Both the position numbers and the translations under genes were made by a program. A stretch of 64,000 nt of DNA, taken from assembly GCA_965284565.1 (NCBI GenBank), contig OZ260100.1:744001-808000 (forward strand), in the 5' to 3' direction. The DNA is from BRH-c54 sp965284565. GTDB lineage: Bacteria > Bacteroidota > Bacteroidia > Flavobacteriales_E > Vicingaceae. Below, in pieces: positions 59,801 through 64,000 of this stretch (position 1 is the stretch's first letter; each line of letters opens with the position of its first letter). A model generated the notes under the pieces. That model was not told the DNA's origin. It did not search any database and was given only the letters and a program-made list of their open reading frames with translations.

Positions 59801-61102
59801 ATGGCGTTAAACATTTTTCAAACCAACAATAATAGTAGTGGTTTTGCTACAAAAAGTAAGAAAATGGCAAGAATGGGTGCTATTGGTGCTTTTTTTATTA
59901 CCATGGTGTACAGCTGTTTTACTTCTATGTTCACATCAGACACAACTAACTTAATAATGGCCTTTAGTCTACCCTTAACTTGTGTTGTATTTTATGGTAT
60001 AACTTACACCAAAATAAGCAGCAAAACCATTTACGAAATTTTGCTTTACTTTTTAGTAGTTTCGGCATGTTTTACCATATTTGTTGGTTACAAAATAAAT
60101 TTTGAAGGTAATTATAGCGTCCTAATGATGGTTATATTAAACCTTACACTTTTCATCATTCCAACTAATAAAAAATTGTCAATCTATTTCGGAATAGTTT
60201 TCATCTTTCTTTTAATTAGTTTATTACTTTCATCTCAAAATTATAGCTTTATATGGCTGATTATAACCTTGTTTTTGTTTTCATTTATCTTGAGTTTCAT
60301 TGTAACCATGCAACGAAGAAATCTAATCAGAACGATAGACAGTAATGCGTCTATACTAAAATCTATTGCCAATACCACTAATGATGCCTTCTTATTAGTT
60401 GATTATTTTTCTAAAGAAATTAAAGATACAAATGAAAGAACTTCAAAAATTTTTAATCTTACCAATACCAAAGACCTCATAAAAACCAATTACCAATCGT
60501 TGTTTGCAGATGAAAATTACATTCAACAAAATCGTACAGAAATTAAACAACAAATTACAGATTACGGCTATTTTAATGATGAAGTACAATTTAAAACAAT
60601 TGATGGAGAAATTTTTTGGGGATATTTATCATTATCGCCTTTTAATGCTGCCAAAAACAACTATTATTTATTACAAATAAGAAATATTGACGCAAAGAAA
60701 AAGTTTGATAAAAAAATAGCTTATAACAGTGCTAAATATAGATTTATCTTAGATAATTTAGATGAATTTATCTATTTGGCTAACTACTCAAAAGGTAGCA
60801 TCCCCGATTTTGAATACGTAAGTCCTTTTATTGAAGAAATTTTTGGCATTAAACCCCACCAAAATGTTTCTCAAGAAATTCAGGAAAAAGTAGCTCAGCT
60901 TTATCATCCTGAAGATGTCCCTAAAATAAAAAAAGAAAAAGATCAATTCTTTAGTGATAAAAAAGCGGCTGTATTCAATTATCGAGTAAAACCACTCGGT
61001 AAAGATGAATACATTTGGATTCAAGAAAAAGTATTCCCACGCCTAGATAAAAATGGCAACATCATAGAAATTTTAGGAATTTTACGGAAAAAAGAGGATT
61101 GA
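59801..61102 (+). CDS. Membrane protein with two PAS-like domains, no output domain
   Basis: 433 residues. Six or so hydrophobic helices (about 25-170) are followed by PAS-like domains: one about 180-300 (SIANTTNDAFLLVD at the start, GEIFWGYLSLSPF and NYYLLQIRNIDAKKK) and a second about 305-430 (YRFILDNLDEFIYLA, PEDVPKIKKEKDQFF, VKPLGKDEYIWIQEKV, ILGILRKKED). Nothing follows the second PAS, so there is no kinase, cyclase or methyl-accepting domain. It may pass a signal by protein contact. Neighbours do not reveal a partner. Confidence 0.8.
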   Translation: MALNIFQTNNNSSGFATKSKKMARMGAIGAFFITMVYSCFTSMFTSDTTNLIMAFSLPLTCVVFYGITYTKISSKTIYEILLYFLVVSACFTIFVGYKINFEGNYSVLMMVILNLTLFIIPTNKKLSIYFGIVFIFLLISLLLSSQNYSFIWLIITLFLFSFILSFIVTMQRRNLIRTIDSNASILKSIANTTNDAFLLVDYFSKEIKDTNERTSKIFNLTNTKDLIKTNYQSLFADENYIQQNRTEIKQQITDYGYFNDEVQFKTIDGEIFWGYLSLSPFNAAKNNYYLLQIRNIDAKKKFDKKIAYNSAKYRFILDNLDEFIYLANYSKGSIPDFEYVSPFIEEIFGIKPHQNVSQEIQEKVAQLYHPEDVPKIKKEKDQFFSDKKAAVFNYRVKPLGKDEYIWIQEKVFPRLDKNGNIIEILGILRKKED

Positions 61103-61157
61103 TTAACAGGTTGTAATGTATTGTAAACTATAATTGTCGTATTTATAAAGCTTAATT

Positions 61158-62090
61158 ATGAAAAAATCGGTGTTATTGCTTTTAATATTTTCTAGCTTAT
61201 TAAGCTTTTCGCAAACAGCAGAAGAATACCTTATCAACTATAAACATAAGTATAGTGAAAACAATGTGTATTTCTTTGATGATTATGTATATCTAATAAA
61301 TAGATCTTACGATGATCCTGAAACTTTCGAATTAATTATAGATATAGGATTTTCTCCTCTCAACTTCACTATCGACAATACTAAAAAAGTAATTCATAAT
61401 AATGATATTGTTTCTGTCCCATTAACATGTAATCACGATGATGAAGCTGGAAATTCTATAAAAATAAATGGTTTTTATGCTAATTTAATTAAGAAGGAAG
61501 TCTTCCAATTAGTTTCTATCACTCCTCCTTACACACATTATTTTAGAAAAATTGGCACAGAAAACCTATTCCTTTATGAATTGACAACACCTAAATACAA
61601 TTATGTCAATCACTTTACATTTCAGAACGACACTGTGCTTACTAAAGTCTATACAGAAGATGAAATTAAATTTCATTATTCAGATATGCTAAATACTTTT
61701 ATGAACTTAATGGATTCTAATTACCTTTATTTAGATGGACAAGAATTTACAGATACGCTTGTGTTGGAGTTCTTTGTTGAAAATAGTTTTGAGCGAAAAT
61801 TTAACCACGAGGATAAAATTATCCATCAACATGTAAAAGCTTATAACGACCTAAAAAACTTACAATATTGGGGTAACTTATTTGAAATGACCGATGATTT
61901 TTCGCTAAACGCACAATTAAGAGAAAAACAAGAAAAACTAGTGGTACAAGATTTTATTTTGGTGTTTAAATACGATAACTCTTTTCCAAAACCAATTTTT
62001 GAGTTAATAAAAATTATTCCACCTGTCGGACTACAATGGAAAACACTGACTGACACAAAGTTTTTATTGCAATTGAATATTGAAGGTTAG
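61158..62090 (+). CDS. Secreted protein of unknown function
   Basis: 310 residues with a signal peptide (MKKSVLLLLIFSSLLSFSQ). The mature part is beta-rich with many aromatic and acidic residues and two lengthwise similar stretches (repeated VxxFxxD and VSITPP / IKIIPP endings near 120 and 290), which may mean an internal duplication. No motif recognised. It follows the PAS protein by 55 bases, so co-transcription is possible. Confidence 0.65.
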   Translation: MKKSVLLLLIFSSLLSFSQTAEEYLINYKHKYSENNVYFFDDYVYLINRSYDDPETFELIIDIGFSPLNFTIDNTKKVIHNNDIVSVPLTCNHDDEAGNSIKINGFYANLIKKEVFQLVSITPPYTHYFRKIGTENLFLYELTTPKYNYVNHFTFQNDTVLTKVYTEDEIKFHYSDMLNTFMNLMDSNYLYLDGQEFTDTLVLEFFVENSFERKFNHEDKIIHQHVKAYNDLKNLQYWGNLFEMTDDFSLNAQLREKQEKLVVQDFILVFKYDNSFPKPIFELIKIIPPVGLQWKTLTDTKFLLQLNIEG

Positions 62091-62187
62091 TGAATTTAGT
62101 GGTTTATCTAAGAAACAACCTCAAACCTCATAGCTTATCCTTTTAAACTCATAAACTTTTAAACTAAGTACTAACTTTTTATTTCCT

Positions 62188-62195
62188 TAATTTTG
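62188..62195 (+). promoter_or_regulatory. Promoter -7 box TAATTTTG for dusB
   Basis: A TAnnTTTG match 18 bases before the dusB start codon. Confidence 0.45.
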
Positions 62196-62213
62196 TCCTA
62201 ATTTTTAATATCA

Positions 62214-63194
62214 ATGGCAAAAATAGGCGACATAGAACTTGGAGAGTTCCCACTTTTACTTGCTCCAATGGAAGACGTTAGTGATCCACCTTTTCGTGCA
62301 TTGTGCAAAGAAAATGGTGCCGATTTAATGTACACCGAATTTATTTCTTCGGAAGGACTGATTAGAGATGCGGCAAAAAGTGTAAAAAAACTCGATATTT
62401 TTGAATACGAACGCCCTATTGGCATTCAGATTTTCGGAAACGATATTGAATCTATGCGTCAAGCAACAGAAGTAACCACCCAAGCCAACCCAGATATTAT
62501 TGACATTAATTATGGTTGCCCTGTAAAAAAAGTAGCTTGTAAAGGTTCTGGAGCAGGTATTTTACAAGATATTCCTAAAATGGTAAAAATGACTGCCGAA
62601 ATAGTAAAGTCAACTCATTTGCCAGTTACCGTAAAAACTCGTTTGGGTTGGGACGAAAGCACCAAATACATTGTTGAAGTAGCCGAAAGACTACAAGATG
62701 TTGGCATACAGGCCATTTCTATACATGGCAGAACCAGAAAACAAATGTACAAAGGAGAGGCGGACTGGACCTTAATCGGTGAAGTAAAAAATAATCCCAG
62801 AATGCATATCCCTGTTTTTGGTAACGGAGATGTTGATACTCCAGAAAAAGCCATAGAAAATAAAAACAGATTTGGAGTAGATGGCGTAATGATAGGTAGA
62901 GCAAGTATTGGCTACCCATGGATTTTTAATGAGATAAAACACTTTATGGCTACTGGAGAACATCTTGCTCCACCAACCATAGAGCAACGTATAAATGTTG
63001 CCAAACGCCATTTAGAAATGTCTATAAAATGGAAAGGCGAAAAATTAGGTGTAGTGGAAATGCGAAGACACTATGCTAATTATTTTAAAGGAATTCCTCA
63101 TTTAAAAGAATTTAGAATAAAATTAGTTACTGAAAACAACCCCGAAATTTTATTCCACACCCTGGATGAAATTGCTACTGCGTTGAGTTATTAA
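62214..63194 (+). CDS. dusB: tRNA-dihydrouridine synthase (DusB-like)
   Basis: 326 residues. FMN-dependent TIM barrel motifs: LAPMEDVSDPPFR (16-28), DINYGCPVKKVACKGSGAG with catalytic Cys102 and GRASIGYPWIF near the end of the barrel. The C-terminal helical domain binds tRNA. It reduces uridine in the D-loop. It overlaps the stop codon of the convergent permease gene by 4 bases. Confidence 0.95.
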   Translation: MAKIGDIELGEFPLLLAPMEDVSDPPFRALCKENGADLMYTEFISSEGLIRDAAKSVKKLDIFEYERPIGIQIFGNDIESMRQATEVTTQANPDIIDINYGCPVKKVACKGSGAGILQDIPKMVKMTAEIVKSTHLPVTVKTRLGWDESTKYIVEVAERLQDVGIQAISIHGRTRKQMYKGEADWTLIGEVKNNPRMHIPVFGNGDVDTPEKAIENKNRFGVDGVMIGRASIGYPWIFNEIKHFMATGEHLAPPTIEQRINVAKRHLEMSIKWKGEKLGVVEMRRHYANYFKGIPHLKEFRIKLVTENNPEILFHTLDEIATALSY

Positions 63195-64000
63195 AGATGT
63201 CTTTTAGTCAATACCCTCACCGGATACCAAGAGGCTAAAAACCCAATTATCAATACAATTATAGTGATGTACAGAAAATCCATCAACTCTAATTTTATTG
63301 GATAAAACTCTACCACACTACCTTCTAACCTTAAAATTCCAAATTGAATTTGCAACCAGCAAACAAAAGCTCCCAACAACATTCCAGAAAATGCTCCAAC
63401 TAAATTAATTATCATACCTTCCATAAAAAATAGCTGTCTAATAGTTTTTCTGGAAGCTCCCATGGTACGTAAAATCCAAATGTCTTTTTTCTTGTCAATA
63501 ATCAACATAGTAAGGGAACCAATTATATTAAATGAAGCGATTACCAATATAAAAGTGAGGATGAGAAAAGTAATCCATTTTTCGGTTTTGTTGGTTTTAA
63601 AAATTAACTCATTCAGCTCATGACGAGTTTTTACGGAATAAGTATCACCCAAAATGGCCTGAATTTTTTCTTTAACTTCTTCGGCATTTGCTTTCTTTTT
63701 CAATCCTAATTCTACAGAAGTAATTTTTCCTTTGTAAGAAAGTGCTTTTTGGGCAAAACGTAAGGGTGTTACCACATATTTAGTGTCAAAATCGGGGTTT
63801 ACGGAAAAAATTCCTGTAGGAATAGCAAATTTTCGTGTAAATTCATCAGTTGGGACAAAAGCTTTTATTAAACCTTTTTTAGGAACAATTACACTCACTT
63901 GTTCCACTATCATATTGTGTAAATACAAAGATAACTTATCAGCAATACCATAACCCAGCACCATTTTATTAGAATCATCCATCATCACTTTCCCTTCAAT
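63191..64000 (-). CDS. LolC/E-like FtsX-type ABC permease, C-terminal part (cut by window edge)
   Basis: The frame stays open leftward from base 64000 (…EGKVMMDDSN at the edge), so the 5' part is outside. About 270 residues are visible: the end of the periplasmic domain and three helices (near visible residues 140-165, 190-215 and 235-260) with the coupling loop WILRTMGASRKTIRQLF. It is paralogous to the permease at 58028, sharing the late FYPIKLEL-type segment. The two could form a LolC/E-like pair. It overlaps the dusB stop by 4 bases. Confidence 0.85.
   Translation of the reverse strand: MEGKVMMDDSNKMVLGYGIADKLSLYLHNMIVEQVSVIVPKKGLIKAFVPTDEFTRKFAIPTGIFSVNPDFDTKYVVTPLRFAQKALSYKGKITSVELGLKKKANAEEVKEKIQAILGDTYSVKTRHELNELIFKTNKTEKWITFLILTFILVIASFNIIGSLTMLIIDKKKDIWILRTMGASRKTIRQLFFMEGMIINLVGAFSGMLLGAFVCWLQIQFGILRLEGSVVEFYPIKLELMDFLYITIIVLIIGFLASWYPVRVLTKRHL

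Noticed and set aside
1..64000. tRNA or rRNA genes
   Set aside because: No intergenic stretch shows a GTTCRANNC-type T-arm with matching stems, and none is as G/C-rich as the structural RNA genes of such genomes usually are.

Overview
The window is chromosomal DNA from a member of the Bacteroidota, most likely order Flavobacteriales; the genus cannot be read from the sequence. The evidence is a low G+C content, weak or absent Shine-Dalgarno sequences, repeated use of the Bacteroidota promoter -7 box (TAnnTTTG), type IX secretion (T9SS) features (a C-terminal sorting domain and a PorV-like barrel), a TonB-dependent receptor with a carboxypeptidase-like plug extension, an IPExxxVDY-family protein beside pyruvate kinase, and DUF4369-thioredoxin, NamZ and DUF5777 family proteins. 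I see no rRNA, tRNA, CRISPR array, insertion sequence, prophage or integrase, so most of the window is core genome.

Layout. 1-1245 is the N-terminal part of an alpha-2-macroglobulin lipoprotein, reading left off the edge. 1391-3836 is an envelope operon: two tandem cupredoxins (one with a T9SS sorting domain, one a lipoprotein), a YceI-like protein and a DUF5777 barrel, followed by an MFS exporter. 5337-12949 is a leftward block of housekeeping genes (lepA, comF-like, ureohydrolase, phosphosugar isomerase, a long PurF-like amidotransferase, HIT protein, greA). 13021-22006 is a leftward outer-membrane trio: TonB-dependent receptor, a ~1350-residue exported protein with a sorting-like C-terminus, and a PorV/PorQ-like barrel. 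22381-27323 runs rightward: lpxK, purine nucleoside phosphorylase, gatB, a thioredoxin lipoprotein and a small unknown protein. 27326-32404 holds a sigma-54 response regulator without a DNA-binding domain, a MazG-like hydrolase, a TPR-SpoIIE phosphatase, an alkyltransferase-like protein and a frameshifted lipoprotein gene. 32477-41550 holds Fe-S assembly genes (apbC, NifU-like), gpsA, an NtrY-like giant sensor kinase, a SpecificRecomb-family membrane protein, and moaD with mobA.

41964-50492 holds two TonB-like proteins, polA, a perR-katG oxidative-stress pair, an unrecognised lipoprotein with a small coiled-coil protein, and a RidA-like protein. 50760-56583 holds the IPExxxVDY protein, pyk, an M42 peptidase and a divergent pair made of a SiaC-like protein and a second TPR-SpoIIE phosphatase. 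The right end has NamZ, a LolC/E-like permease, an orphan PAS membrane protein, a secreted unknown, dusB, and a second LolC/E-like permease cut by the window edge.

The points most worth following are: a dispersed small repeat (four copies) whose flanks are conserved while its central hairpin differs between copies; the SiaC-like/SpoIIE pair, in which the SiaC phosphosite position is Asp; the receptor/exported protein/PorV-like trio; a tandem 7-bp repeat that contains a start codon; a PerR with an intact peroxide-sensing site but no structural zinc site; and a lipoprotein gene broken by a single-base frameshift in a homopolymer.
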